64,000 nucleotides of DNA from Oceanococcus sp051252075 (GCA_051252075.1 JBPOFU010000001.1:283126-347125); one strand, 5' to 3'; numbered from the stretch's first letter, positions 1-9,221 are shown. A program made the numbers and translations. Notes: generated by a model not told the origin, from the sequence alone.

Positions 1-813
1 GCCAAAGGTGTCACGCCGGGCGATGTTTCGGGTCAGTACATTTATTACGGTGTGCGTGAATTCGGCATGTCCGCGATCATGAATGGCATCGCCTTGCATG
101 GTGGGTTCATCCCATACGGCGGGACCTTCCTGACCTTCTCGGATTACGCGCGTAACGCGATACGTATGGCCGCGTTGATGAATCAGCGCAGCATTTTTGT
201 ATACACCCATGACTCCATTGGTCTGGGCGAAGATGGCCCAACCCATCAACCGGTGGAGCATGTGGCCAGTCTGCGCTTGATCCCCAATCTGGAAAACTGG
301 CGCCCTTGTGACGCGGTGGAAACCTTTGTAACTTGGCAGGCTGCGATCGAGCGTGCCGACGGCCCGACAACGATGGCACTCACCCGTCAAGGTGTGCCAC
401 CGAATCCACGCAATGCCCAACAGTTGGCGGATATTGCGCGCGGCGGTTATGTTTTGGTCGACGGTGGTAATGCGCCAGATGCCATCATTATGGCCAGTGG
501 CTCTGAGATCGGCTTGGCTACGCAAGCGGCGCAGCGCAGTGACCTGTCGGTACGCGTTGTTTCCGTGCCTTGTATGGACCGCTTTATGGCGCAGGATCAG
601 GCTTACCGCGACAGTGTTTTACTGCCTACAGTGAGGCAGCGCTTGGCAATAGAAGCGGGTGTGCCAGATAGCTGGTGGCGCTTAGTTGGTGATGCCGGTG
701 ATGTCATCGGTATGACTAGCTTCGGTGAATCCGCGCCTGCAGATGAATTGTTCGAGCATTTCGGCTTTACTGTCGATAATGTTTTGGCGCGCTTAAACGC
801 CTTGTCGACCTGA
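1..813 (+). CDS. tkt: Transketolase, C-terminal part (cut by window start)
   Basis: The reading frame is open from base 1, so the gene begins outside the window; the last 270 residues are present. They cover the end of the pyrimidine-binding domain and the C-terminal transketolase domain. Visible family motifs are the REFGM stretch near residue 18, the THDSIGLGEDGPTHQP stretch around residues 68-83, and the late ASGSE segment. Transketolase moves two-carbon units between sugar phosphates in the non-oxidative pentose phosphate pathway, using thiamine diphosphate, in the cytoplasm. It is followed 13 bp later by gap, and the tkt-gap-pgk order is common in proteobacteria. Identity is secure; only the missing N-terminus cannot be judged. 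Confidence 0.95.
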   Translation, partial: AKGVTPGDVSGQYIYYGVREFGMSAIMNGIALHGGFIPYGGTFLTFSDYARNAIRMAALMNQRSIFVYTHDSIGLGEDGPTHQPVEHVASLRLIPNLENWRPCDAVETFVTWQAAIERADGPTTMALTRQGVPPNPRNAQQLADIARGGYVLVDGGNAPDAIIMASGSEIGLATQAAQRSDLSVRVVSVPCMDRFMAQDQAYRDSVLLPTVRQRLAIEAGVPDSWWRLVGDAGDVIGMTSFGESAPADELFEHFGFTVDNVLARLNALST

Positions 814-826
814 GGGGCGTGGACGC

Positions 827-1840
827 ATGACGATTCGTGTCGCAATCAATGGTTATGGCCGTATCGGGCGCAATGTGCTGCGCGCGCTGTTTGAAGCGGC
901 GCGCACGGACATAGAAATCGTTGCGATTAATGATCTCGGCGCGATTGAAGCGCATGCGCATTTGAGCAAATACGATACCGCACATGGTCGTTTTGCCGCG
1001 GATATCAGCGTTGATGGTGCTGATGTGTTGGTGGTGAACGGCCAGCGCATTAAAGTGCTGCAAGAAACCGATCCAAGCAAACTGCCGTGGGCGGAGCTGG
1101 ATATTGATCTGGTCATGGAGTGCACCGGCCGTTTTGCCGATCGCGAAGCGGCCAGTGCGCATTTGAGAGCGGGTGCTCGCAGAGTGTTGATTTCGCAGCC
1201 AGCCGGTGATGACGTCAAAGCCATCGTTTTTGGGGTTAATCATCAACAGTTGTCGAAAACCGATACCTTGATCTCCAACGCATCCTGCACCACCAATTGT
1301 TTGGCGACTTTGGTTTTGCCCTTACTCGACAGCGTCGGCATAGAAAGTGGATTGCTCAACACCATACATGCGTACACCAACGATCAAGTGCTGACCGATT
1401 CGCATCATGCCGATTTGCGTCGCGCACGCTCTGCTACACAATCGATAATTCCGACGAAAACGGGTGCTGCCGTGGCGCTGAGCCAGGTCATCCCGCAGAT
1501 GAAAGGCCGGCTAAATGGTTTTGCCCTGCGTGTGCCGACAGTGAATGTGGCCATGGTGGACCTGACTTTTCGCAGCGAACGCGCCACCAGCGTTGAAGAA
1601 ATCAACACGCTGATGCGTGAGGCCTCGCAGAATAAGTTGGTCAATTTGTTGGGCTATAGCGACCAACCCTTGGTATCGGTGGATTTTAACCACGATCCAC
1701 GCTCGGCTATTTACGACGCCAGCTTAAGCTTCGTTTCGGCTGATGGTCGTTTGATTAAAGTGTGTGCTTGGTACGACAACGAATGGGGTTTTTCCAACCG
1801 CATGTTGGATACCGCCCGCGCCTGGATGCAGGCGCAGTAA
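827..1840 (+). CDS. gap: Type I glyceraldehyde-3-phosphate dehydrogenase
   Basis: A 337-residue NAD-dependent dehydrogenase. The N-terminal Rossmann motif INGYGRIGRN is followed by the active-site segment SNASCTTNC, whose first cysteine (about residue 154) is the nucleophile; the next segment reads HAYTNDQ. It interconverts glyceraldehyde-3-phosphate and 1,3-bisphosphoglycerate in glycolysis and gluconeogenesis. The position between tkt and pgk is often occupied by erythrose-4-phosphate dehydrogenase (epd), and the late VDFNHDP segment resembles Epd. However, the HAYTNDQ and PTKTGAA segments fit GAPDH better, because Epd usually has HSAMHDQ there. I therefore favour GAPDH but cannot exclude dual or Epd activity. 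Confidence 0.88.
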   Translation: MTIRVAINGYGRIGRNVLRALFEAARTDIEIVAINDLGAIEAHAHLSKYDTAHGRFAADISVDGADVLVVNGQRIKVLQETDPSKLPWAELDIDLVMECTGRFADREAASAHLRAGARRVLISQPAGDDVKAIVFGVNHQQLSKTDTLISNASCTTNCLATLVLPLLDSVGIESGLLNTIHAYTNDQVLTDSHHADLRRARSATQSIIPTKTGAAVALSQVIPQMKGRLNGFALRVPTVNVAMVDLTFRSERATSVEEINTLMREASQNKLVNLLGYSDQPLVSVDFNHDPRSAIYDASLSFVSADGRLIKVCAWYDNEWGFSNRMLDTARAWMQAQ

Positions 1841-1857
1841 CAGCCTAAGGCTAAACC

Positions 1858-2244
1858 ATGTCAGAACAACGTAGGCATCATGATTTCTCGGCCTGGAAAG
1901 AGGCCATGGAATTGGTCGCTGCGGTGTACAAGCTCAGCGATGTCTTTCCGCCGACGGAGCGCAATGGGCTCACTGCTGATTTACGGCGCTGCGTCACCCA
2001 AGTGCCTTCACTCTTGGCGGAAGGGTCCGCACGGACCTCGCGTTATGCCTTGGTGCAAAGCGTGGATGCGGCGCGTGGTGCTTTGGCCCAGGTAGAGACT
2101 CAGTTGGCGATTGCGTACCGCTTAGATTTTGTTGGGCCGAACAAAGATATTGATGAGCGTATTCCCCAGTTATTTGAAAAACTGGGTGGTATGTCGCGCG
2201 TGCTGCTTGCCGAGCATGGCAATAAAAACAGGAAAAAGGCATGA
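1858..2244 (+). CDS. Four-helix-bundle protein, 23S rRNA-intervening-sequence protein family
   Basis: A 128-residue, mostly helical protein. It shows the family pattern: a start close to HHDFSAWKEAMEL, a middle segment with LRRCVTQVPSLLAEGSAR, and a helix with the RGALAQVETQL pattern. This family (TIGR02436-like) is encoded inside some 23S rRNA intervening sequences but is also common as a free-standing gene. Its biochemical role is unknown; members form pentamers of four-helix bundles. Here it sits 17 bp after gap, and its stop overlaps the pgk start as ATGA, so it is probably co-transcribed and translationally coupled with two glycolytic genes. Family assignment is from sequence pattern; no function is claimed. 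Confidence 0.82.
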   Translation: MSEQRRHHDFSAWKEAMELVAAVYKLSDVFPPTERNGLTADLRRCVTQVPSLLAEGSARTSRYALVQSVDAARGALAQVETQLAIAYRLDFVGPNKDIDERIPQLFEKLGGMSRVLLAEHGNKNRKKA

Positions 2245-3425
2245 AGTTTTTGCGCATGCAAGATCAAGATCTTGCGGCTAAACGTGTTTTGGTGCGGCAG
2301 GATTTGAATGTGCCTTTGGCCAACGGTCAGGTGAGTTCAGATGCTCGGATCCTCGCCAGCTTGCCGACCTTGCAAGCCGCGCTAGCAGCGGGTGCCGCCG
2401 TGATGGTGGCCTCTCATTTGGGTCGTCCAAAAGAAGGCATTCCGAGCGAAGTGCACAGCTTGGCGCCGGTCGCAGCGTATCTGGCCGGCCTTTTGGGTCA
2501 AGATGTGCCGCTGATTAAAAACTGGCGTCAGGGTGTCGATGTGGCGCCAGGTCAGATCGTGATGCTGGAAAATGTGCGTTTTGAAGTCGGCGAAAAAGCC
2601 AACGACGAAGCCTTGTCTCGAGACTTAGCGGCCTTGTGCGACGTCTATGTGATGGATGCTTTTGGTACAGCGCATAGGGCACAAGCCTCGACCCACGGGG
2701 TTGCGCGTTACGCTAACGTGGCATGCGCAGGGCCCTTGTTGGCCAGAGAACTGGATGCTTTGGGCGCTGCACTAAAAGCCCCCAAGCGACCCTTGGCTGT
2801 CATTGTCGGTGGCTCCAAGGTCTCAACCAAGCTTGAGTTGCTGGAAAACTTGGCACAAGTTGCTGACCGTCTGATTCTCGGTGGCGGTATCGCCAATACC
2901 TTCCTCGCTGCGGCGGGACATCCGGTCGGCATTTCTCTCTACGAGCCCGACCTCATACAGGCCGCACGTCACGTGATGCGGGTGATGGAAGAGCGCGGGG
3001 CACAAATTCCTTTACCGGTTGATGTTGTTGCTGCGGTGGAGCTCTCCGCTGAGGCTCACCCAGAAATTCGTCCGGTGGGTGAGGTTGAAGACGACGAGAT
3101 GATTCTCGACGTGGGGCCTAAAACCCGCAAGATTTTGGCGGATACGCTTAAGGGGGCCGCCACCATCGTGTGGAATGGCCCCGTGGGCGTGTTCGAGCTG
3201 GAGCAGTTCGCCGGTGGTACGGAATCCCTATCGCGGGCGATTGCGGAGAGTGACGCTTTCTCGATAGCCGGTGGTGGTGACACTTTGGCGGCGATCGACA
3301 AATACGGCATCAAGGACAAAATTTCCTATATCTCTACTGGTGGTGGTGCTTTCCTAGAGTTTATGGAGGGTAAGACCCTGCCGGCTGTTGCGATTCTTGA
3401 AGAAAGGGCTCGCGAATCGGCGTAG
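2241..3425 (+). CDS. pgk: Phosphoglycerate kinase
   Basis: A 394-residue monomeric kinase of normal bacterial length. It catalyses transfer of phosphate between 1,3-bisphosphoglycerate and ADP in glycolysis, and the reverse in gluconeogenesis. Diagnostic segments are RVLVRQDLNVP near the N-terminus, ASHLGRPKEG (substrate binding), VIVGGSKVSTK in the hinge and nucleotide region, and the C-terminal STGGGAFLEF loop. The ATG at 2241 overlaps the stop of the preceding four-helix-bundle gene by four bases. Aldolase (fba), which often follows pgk in this order, is absent; a 129-bp gap and an HNH gene come next. No convincing terminator was seen after the stop. Confidence 0.97.
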   Translation: MKFLRMQDQDLAAKRVLVRQDLNVPLANGQVSSDARILASLPTLQAALAAGAAVMVASHLGRPKEGIPSEVHSLAPVAAYLAGLLGQDVPLIKNWRQGVDVAPGQIVMLENVRFEVGEKANDEALSRDLAALCDVYVMDAFGTAHRAQASTHGVARYANVACAGPLLARELDALGAALKAPKRPLAVIVGGSKVSTKLELLENLAQVADRLILGGGIANTFLAAAGHPVGISLYEPDLIQAARHVMRVMEERGAQIPLPVDVVAAVELSAEAHPEIRPVGEVEDDEMILDVGPKTRKILADTLKGAATIVWNGPVGVFELEQFAGGTESLSRAIAESDAFSIAGGGDTLAAIDKYGIKDKISYISTGGGAFLEFMEGKTLPAVAILEERARESA

Positions 3426-3488
3426 CCTTCCTGTGAGGACATGCGTTGTATAGCTGTGGGGCCAATACGCCTTGCTTTGTGCGCTGTA

Positions 3489-3517
3489 TTGAAACCATCA
3501 CAAAATCAAGCCATTAT
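3489..3517 (+). promoter_or_regulatory. Possible sigma70 promoter for the HNH gene
   Basis: TTGAAA at 3489-3494 and CATTAT at 3512-3517 are separated by 17 bases, about 40 bases upstream of the HNH start at 3555. The -10 match is moderate (four of six) and no experimental signal is available, so this is a tentative call. Confidence 0.3.
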
Positions 3518-3554
3518 GGTGACGGTGTTAAATAGCGGATGCTAAACACAAGCC

Positions 3555-4130
3555 ATGACCATAGCGATACCCAAGGTGCTGAAGCTGAGTGCAGGTGGTT
3601 TACCGATTGCCTGGATTGATTGGCAGCGTGCTGTCTGCCTGTATATGGAAGACAAGGTGTTATGGGAAGTCGGTGAGCAGCCCATCACCATACGCGGTGG
3701 CTTTTCCCGCGAAACTGGCGAACGGACCTTGTTCGACATGTCGCCGATTATTGCGGTGCATGATCGCTCACGCATTTGGGAGTCCGGCGCGACCTTTGCC
3801 CTCTCTCGGCGTCGTTTGTACGCTCGCGATCGTGGCCTTTGTTTGTACTGCGGGCATCATCTATCTGAATCCAGCATGACCATGGATCATGTGATTCCGC
3901 GCGCCAAACGTGGGCGCCATCACTGGGAAAATGTGGTTTCGGCCTGCCGTAGCTGCAACCAGAAAAAGGGTTGCCGTACTCCGGAGCAGGCGGCGATGCC
4001 GTTGTTGGCGGTGCCGTATTCTCCGAATGTTGCAGAGATGCTGGTTTTGTCCGGGCGTCACGTTATGAGCGACCAAATGGATTATCTGCAACGCTTTCTG
4101 GATGCGGCCGGTTCATTGCGTTGTAACTAA
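3555..4130 (+). CDS. HNH endonuclease family protein
   Basis: A 191-residue protein. The C-terminal half carries a zinc-type HNH fold: CLYC, then the MDHVIPRAKRG catalytic segment (D-H), then HWENVVSACRSCNQKKG with the second CxxC pair and the asparagine. The N-terminal part, around the GLPIAWIDWQRAVCLY segment, matches the common bacterial family in which a short domain of unknown function precedes HNH. These proteins are widespread and chromosomal; their substrate is not established. It stands alone between pgk and a DUF808 gene, with no methyltransferase, phage or defence partner nearby. Endonuclease chemistry is inferred from the motif only. Confidence 0.85.
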   Translation: MTIAIPKVLKLSAGGLPIAWIDWQRAVCLYMEDKVLWEVGEQPITIRGGFSRETGERTLFDMSPIIAVHDRSRIWESGATFALSRRRLYARDRGLCLYCGHHLSESSMTMDHVIPRAKRGRHHWENVVSACRSCNQKKGCRTPEQAAMPLLAVPYSPNVAEMLVLSGRHVMSDQMDYLQRFLDAAGSLRCN

Positions 4131-4243
4131 CAACCCGTTACCGATTTAAACTAACGTTTTTTGGCGAAACAGTTTCGTCGTGGCAATGCGACCGCGTTGC
4201 TGGGATTCGCTGGGATTTTGTACTTACCAACACAGGTTATTTC

Positions 4244-5188
4244 ATGGCTGGCGCAAGTTTACTGACACTACTGGATGACATTGCGACTTTGCTCGATGAT
4301 GTTGCAATGATGACCAAAACCGCAGCCAAACAAACGGCTGGCGTTTTGGGTGACGATTTGGCCTTGAACGCGGAACAGGTCTCGGGTGTGCGTGCTGCTC
4401 GTGAGCTACCCGTGGTCTGGGCAGTGGCCAAAGGCTCCTTCCTGAACAAATTGATGCTGGTGCCAGCCGCCTTGCTGATTAGCGCCGTTGCGCCTTGGGC
4501 AATCACTCCCTTATTGATGCTGGGCGGGGCCTTCTTATGTTTTGAAGGCTTCGAAAAACTGGCACACAAATGGCTGCACAGCGCCGAAGAAGAGCAAGCG
4601 CATCATCAGGGCATGGTGGCCGCAATCAAAGATGAATCGGTCGATATGAAAACTTTCGAGCGCCGCAAAATTCGTGGTGCAATCCGCACTGATTTCATAC
4701 TCTCGGCAGAGATCATAGTGATTTCATTGGGCACGGTCGCGGCTGCAACGTTTATCGAACAGTTGGCTGTACTCAGCAGCATTGCCATATTGGTCACCGT
4801 TGGGGTGTATGGCCTGGTCGCTGCCATCGTGAAAATCGACGACGTCGGTTTGTATTGCACCCAACAAAAAGGTCGCGCAGTCGTTCAGGCCTTGGGGCGT
4901 GGCTTGTTGAGCTTTGCACCGAAATTGATGAAAACACTGACCATAGTAGGCACCGCCGCCATGTTTTTGGTGGGTGGCGGCATCTTAGTTCACGGCGTCA
5001 GCGTGCTGCATCACTGGTTGCAAGGGGCAGAAGCGGCCGCGCATTTGGTCCCCGGTGTAGGCGCTGTTTTAGGCGTGTTGACCAGCATGCTGTTTAACGC
5101 TGCAGTCGGTATAGCCGCTGGCGGCGTGTTGGTAGGCTTATTTACGCTGTGGGGGCGCCTCAGATCGCCTGCGGTTGCATCCAGTTAG
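4244..5188 (+). CDS. yedI: DUF808 inner-membrane protein (YedI family)
   Basis: A 314-residue membrane protein whose start (MAGASLLTLLDDIATLLDDV) is the hallmark of the DUF808/YedI family. It is followed by a soluble stretch and several hydrophobic segments, including ones near residues 70-100, 145-195 and 225-300. Function is unknown across the family. The ATG at 4244 lies 113 bp after the HNH stop; that gap contains a short tandem repeat (GCTGGGATT at 4199-4207 and 4209-4217) and no clear promoter. The next gene, frmA, begins 88 bp downstream and is probably independently expressed. Confidence 0.88.
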   Translation: MAGASLLTLLDDIATLLDDVAMMTKTAAKQTAGVLGDDLALNAEQVSGVRAARELPVVWAVAKGSFLNKLMLVPAALLISAVAPWAITPLLMLGGAFLCFEGFEKLAHKWLHSAEEEQAHHQGMVAAIKDESVDMKTFERRKIRGAIRTDFILSAEIIVISLGTVAAATFIEQLAVLSSIAILVTVGVYGLVAAIVKIDDVGLYCTQQKGRAVVQALGRGLLSFAPKLMKTLTIVGTAAMFLVGGGILVHGVSVLHHWLQGAEAAAHLVPGVGAVLGVLTSMLFNAAVGIAAGGVLVGLFTLWGRLRSPAVASS

Positions 5189-5276
5189 TTCAAGGGCTTG
5201 AGCAATCCACCGCTGGAATGGCATCGCATGGGTGCCGAAGAATTTAGATGAAGTTCATCAGTAACCATTGGAGTAG

Positions 5277-6392
5277 ATGAAAATGGATGTTCGTGCCGCC
5301 GTCGCCTTTGAGGCTGGAAAACCATTGAGCGTAGAGACTGTGCAACTCGCCGGTCCTGCGCACGGCGAAGTCTTGATGGAAGTCAAAGCCACAGGTCTCT
5401 GTCACACCGATAAGTTCACCTTGTCGGGTGCTGATCCCGAAGGCTTATTCCCCGCAATTTTGGGGCATGAGGGCGCTGGTGTCGTAGTCGAGGTCGGGCC
5501 GGGAGTGAAAGGATTGAAGCCGGGAGATCACGTCATCCCGCTGTACACGCCCGAATGCCGGGAGTGCGAATACTGTACCTCGCAAAAAACCAATTTGTGC
5601 CAGGCCATTCGGACCACTCAAGGCCAAGGCTATATGCCCGATGGCAGTTCTCGTTTTTCGATAGACGGCACCCCCATACGGCACTACATGGGCTGTAGCA
5701 CCTTTGCCAACTACACCGTGTTGCCGGAGATCGCACTGGCGAAGGTGCGCAAGGATGCCCCCTTCGACAAGATTTGCTATATCGGCTGCGGTGTTACCAC
5801 CGGGATAGGCGCCGTACTTTTCACCGCCAAAGTGGAAGCGGGAACGCGCTGCGTGGTGTTCGGATTGGGTGGGATAGGCCTGAATGTCATACAAGGCTTA
5901 AAGATGGTCGGTGCCAGCCAAATTGTTGGGGTGGATTTGAACCCTGAGCGCGAAGCGATGGCACGTAAATTTGGCATGACCGATTTTGTAAACCCGAGTG
6001 AAGTGGAAGGCGATATTGTTGGCCATTTGGTGGATTTGACCGGTGGCGGAGCGGATTACAGCTTCGAGTGCATCGGCAATGTCGAAGTTATGCGGCAAGC
6101 GCTGGAGTGTTGTCACAAAGGCTGGGGTGTTTCGACGATTATCGGTGTCGCACCCGCTGGTGCAGAAATCGCCACGCGACCGTTTCAGTTGGTCACCGGC
6201 CGGCGCTGGATTGGTTCTGCATTTGGTGGTGCGCGTGGTCGCACAGATGTGCCGAAAATCGTCGATTGGTACATGGATGGGCGTATCAATATCGATGATT
6301 TGATTACCCACAAATTAAGTCTGGATCAAATCAATGAGGGCTTTGATTTGATGGAGCGTGGTGAGTCGATTCGCTCCGTGGTTGTGTATTAA
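5277..6392 (+). CDS. frmA: S-(hydroxymethyl)glutathione dehydrogenase (class III alcohol dehydrogenase)
   Basis: A 371-residue zinc-dependent dehydrogenase that oxidises S-hydroxymethylglutathione, the adduct of formaldehyde and glutathione, to S-formylglutathione; members also reduce S-nitrosoglutathione. The catalytic zinc segment GLCHTDKFTLSG is followed by GHEGAGVV, the structural zinc site with four cysteines (PECRECEYC plus a later C), and the NAD-binding GLGGIGLNVIQG. Length and all metal ligands are normal. It lies two bases upstream of fghA, the next enzyme of the pathway, so the two form an operon. An frmR-type repressor gene, often upstream, is not present here. A second in-frame ATG at 5283 is an alternative start. 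Confidence 0.96.
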   Translation: MKMDVRAAVAFEAGKPLSVETVQLAGPAHGEVLMEVKATGLCHTDKFTLSGADPEGLFPAILGHEGAGVVVEVGPGVKGLKPGDHVIPLYTPECRECEYCTSQKTNLCQAIRTTQGQGYMPDGSSRFSIDGTPIRHYMGCSTFANYTVLPEIALAKVRKDAPFDKICYIGCGVTTGIGAVLFTAKVEAGTRCVVFGLGGIGLNVIQGLKMVGASQIVGVDLNPEREAMARKFGMTDFVNPSEVEGDIVGHLVDLTGGGADYSFECIGNVEVMRQALECCHKGWGVSTIIGVAPAGAEIATRPFQLVTGRRWIGSAFGGARGRTDVPKIVDWYMDGRINIDDLITHKLSLDQINEGFDLMERGESIRSVVVY

Positions 6393-6394
6393 AA

Positions 6395-7252
6395 ATGACA
6401 GAAGTACTGACAGTACGCAGCGAGCATCGCTGCTTTGGTGGGGTGATGGGCTATTACAGCCACCCTTCCGTAGCCACTGGAACAGCGATGAACTTTGCTG
6501 TTTTCCAGCCGCCGCAAGCGGCCACGTCAGCAGTGCCGGTACTGTACTTTCTCGCCGGGCTGACCTGTAACGACGAGATCTTCATGATCAAAGCGGGGGC
6601 ACAGCGTGTGGCCGCCGAACTCGGCATCATGTTGGTGAGCTGCGATACCAGCCCGCGTGGTTTGTCCTATCCCGGCGAAGATGATGATTGGGATTTTGGC
6701 AGCGGTGCCGGGTTCTACATCGATGCCCTAATGCAGCCTTGGTGTCAGGGCTACCAAATGGGCCGCTATGTGAGCCATGAACTGCCTGCGCTCATCGATC
6801 AGCATTTCTCCACGCTGCAGGGTCAGCGCAGCATTATGGGGCACTCTATGGGCGGCCACGGGGCGTTGGTCACGGCGCTGCGAAACCCGCAAGATTGGCG
6901 GTCGGTATCAGCCTTTGCGCCTATTGCTAATCCATCGGCAGTGCCTTGGGGGCAAAAAGCCTTCGGGCACTACTTGGGAGAGGATCAAGCAAGCTGGTCG
7001 GCATGGGATGCGTCATGCTTGATGCGTGCGGCTGCACACCCAGCGCCTATATTGGTCGATCAAGGCATGGATGATGCCTTTCTTGAACGCGAGCTGAGCC
7101 TGGGGGCCTTAGAGGCTGCGGCTGAAGTATCTGGGCAAGCGCTGCAGTTTCGCCGTCAACCTGGCTATGACCATGGCTACTTTTTTATCCAAAGTTTTGT
7201 GGAAGATCATTTGCGTCATCACGCCCGCCACGGATTTGCTCTCGGCGCCTGA
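6395..7252 (+). CDS. fghA: S-formylglutathione hydrolase
   Basis: A 285-residue esterase of the D family that hydrolyses S-formylglutathione to formate and glutathione, completing formaldehyde detoxification begun by frmA. The nucleophile elbow GHSMGGHGAL, the acid region DQGMDDAFL and the histidine region YDHGYFFIQSF are all present, so the catalytic triad looks intact. The N-terminal pattern (GGVMGYYSHPS, then VLYFLAGLTCNDEIF) is typical. The ATG begins two bases after the frmA stop, implying translational coupling. It converges on recQ with a gap of only 19 bp, in which I see no terminator. Confidence 0.95.
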   Translation: MTEVLTVRSEHRCFGGVMGYYSHPSVATGTAMNFAVFQPPQAATSAVPVLYFLAGLTCNDEIFMIKAGAQRVAAELGIMLVSCDTSPRGLSYPGEDDDWDFGSGAGFYIDALMQPWCQGYQMGRYVSHELPALIDQHFSTLQGQRSIMGHSMGGHGALVTALRNPQDWRSVSAFAPIANPSAVPWGQKAFGHYLGEDQASWSAWDASCLMRAAAHPAPILVDQGMDDAFLERELSLGALEAAAEVSGQALQFRRQPGYDHGYFFIQSFVEDHLRHHARHGFALGA

Positions 7253-7271
7253 ATCCGAGGGCATGGCGGCT

Positions 7272-9089
7272 TTATTCGCTGGCTTCGCGCACCAGAGTCA
7301 AAACTTCATAGCCGTAGGCGTCGAGTTTCTTCGCGCCTATGCCGGGAATGCTTTGCAACTGCTCTATGCTTTCGGGACGACCGGCGGCAACGCCAGCCAG
7401 AGTGGCATCGTGAAAGATCACATACGGTGGCACGCCTTGCTCTTCTGCGACATCTTTGCGCCACAGGCGCAGGCGTTCAAATAGGTTTTGATCTTCGTCG
7501 CTGACCAAGCGCGCCGCGGCGCTAGATTTGGCGGCTTTTTTCTTGCCGCTGCTGGGCTCGCGCAATTGCAGCTGTTTCTGTCCTTTGAGTATTTCGCGCG
7601 AAGGCGGGCCTAAATGCAGACCGCCATAGCCCGACAAATCCACTTCCAAATAGCCCATGGCGACGAGCTGGCGGAAAATGCCACTCCACTGAGTCTTGTT
7701 GAATTCTTGCCCGCAGCCGAAAGTGGGCAGTAGGTGGTGCTCAAAGCGCACGACCTTTTCACTGTCCTCGCCGCGTAAAACCTCGACCAAGTGAGCTACG
7801 CCAAAGCGTTGACCGGTGCGAAACACTGCAGACAAGGCTTTCTGCGCAGCGACGGTGGCGTCAAAAGTTGCCGGAGGCTGCAGGCAATTGTCACAGTTGC
7901 CGCAACGCTTGGGCATGTCGTCGTCAAAGTAGCGCAGCAAAGTTTGCCGACGACAACTGGTAACTTCGCACAGGCCAAGCAAAGCATCCAGCTTGCGCCG
8001 CTCCAGCATCAAGCGTTGTTCTGGAGTGTCGCCGGTTTCCAGCATTTGTCGGCGTCGCACCATGTCCTGCAAGCCGTACAGCATCAGCGTGTTGGCAGGC
8101 GCCCCGTCGCGACCTGCGCGGCCGGTTTCTTGGTAATACGACTCGATAGACGACGGCATGTCCAAATGCGCGACGAAGCGTATGTCCGGCTTGTCGATGC
8201 CCATGCCGAAGGCGACCGTGGCGATCATGACCAGATTGTCTTCTTTGAGAAAGCGCTGCTGGTTGAAGGCCCGGGATTCGGAGGAGAGGCCAGCATGATA
8301 GGGAAGGGCACGCACGCCTTGCTCGTTTAGCCACTCGGCCAATTTGTTCACGCCATTGCGGGACAAACAATAAACAATGCCCGCTTGGCCGGCGTGATCG
8401 TTGCGAATAAAGCGCAATATCTGTTCGCGGCCACTGCGCTTTTCGGTGATGTTGTAGCGAATGTTGGGGCGATCGAAGCCGCCTATGAAATGTGCCGCAT
8501 CGTCTAGCCCCAGGCGTTGGCTAATCTCTTCGCGCGTGGGTTCGTCCGCGGTGGCGGTAAGCGCCATGCGTGGGGTGTGCGGGAAAAGCTCGACCAGTCG
8601 CCCTAACTCGCAATATTCCGGGCGAAAATCATGGCCCCACTGGGAAACGCAATGCGCCTCGTCGATAGCGAATAGGTTGATGTGGCAGTTGCGCAACAAA
8701 TCCAGAGTGCGCGCTTGCAACAAGCGCTCCGGTGCGCAATAGAGCAAGTCCAGCGAGCCATCCTGCAGCGACTGTTCCACGTGGAGCTGTTCATCTTGCG
8801 GCAGGCTGGAATTCAAGCAGGCGGCTTTGACGCCATTGGCCCGCAAGGCGGCGACTTGGTCCTGCATCAACGCAATCAGTGGTGATACAACCACCGCCGT
8901 GCCTTCGCGCAGCAATGCGGGGATTTGATAGCAGAGTGATTTCCCGCCGCCGGTGGGCATGATGACCAAGCTGTTTTTGCCATTGCAGGCGGCAGCGATG
9001 ACGTCTGCTTGCTCGCCACGAAAGCTGTCATAGCCGAAAACCTTGCGCAGGATGTCGAGCGCGGCATGCTGTTGCTTATCTGGGGACAT
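7272..9089 (-). CDS. recQ: ATP-dependent DNA helicase RecQ
   Basis: A 605-residue superfamily 2 helicase acting in recombination and replication-fork repair. From the N-terminus it shows the Walker A segment MPTGGGKSLCYQ, the DEAH box (AIDEAHCVSQWGHDFRPEY), the helicase C domain with YQETGRAGRDG, the zinc-binding C-terminal domain (CEV, then C, CGNC and C), a winged helix, and an HRDC domain ending in the SIPGIGAKK helix-hairpin segment. The frame is open further upstream to 9188, but family alignment places the start at the Met at 9089 (MSPDKQQ); the extra 33 codons look like leader. It is divergent from the RND gene at 9222. Confidence 0.96.
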   Translation of the reverse strand: MSPDKQQHAALDILRKVFGYDSFRGEQADVIAAACNGKNSLVIMPTGGGKSLCYQIPALLREGTAVVVSPLIALMQDQVAALRANGVKAACLNSSLPQDEQLHVEQSLQDGSLDLLYCAPERLLQARTLDLLRNCHINLFAIDEAHCVSQWGHDFRPEYCELGRLVELFPHTPRMALTATADEPTREEISQRLGLDDAAHFIGGFDRPNIRYNITEKRSGREQILRFIRNDHAGQAGIVYCLSRNGVNKLAEWLNEQGVRALPYHAGLSSESRAFNQQRFLKEDNLVMIATVAFGMGIDKPDIRFVAHLDMPSSIESYYQETGRAGRDGAPANTLMLYGLQDMVRRRQMLETGDTPEQRLMLERRKLDALLGLCEVTSCRRQTLLRYFDDDMPKRCGNCDNCLQPPATFDATVAAQKALSAVFRTGQRFGVAHLVEVLRGEDSEKVVRFEHHLLPTFGCGQEFNKTQWSGIFRQLVAMGYLEVDLSGYGGLHLGPPSREILKGQKQLQLREPSSGKKKAAKSSAAARLVSDEDQNLFERLRLWRKDVAEEQGVPPYVIFHDATLAGVAAGRPESIEQLQSIPGIGAKKLDAYGYEVLTLVREASE

Positions 9090-9221
9090 GGCGATGAGGG
9101 CATAGAAAGGCGGCGCGTAGTGTACTGCGCGGGCAGGCTCCCATGCGCCAAATGCGAGATACCAACCGGTATGTATCTTGCTGTACACTATTTTGCTCTT
9201 CTTTCATGATGTGGTCGTCCT

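Noticed and set aside
9090..9188. N-terminal extension of RecQ
   Set aside because: The 33 extra residues do not fit the family N-terminus; the Met at 9089 does.
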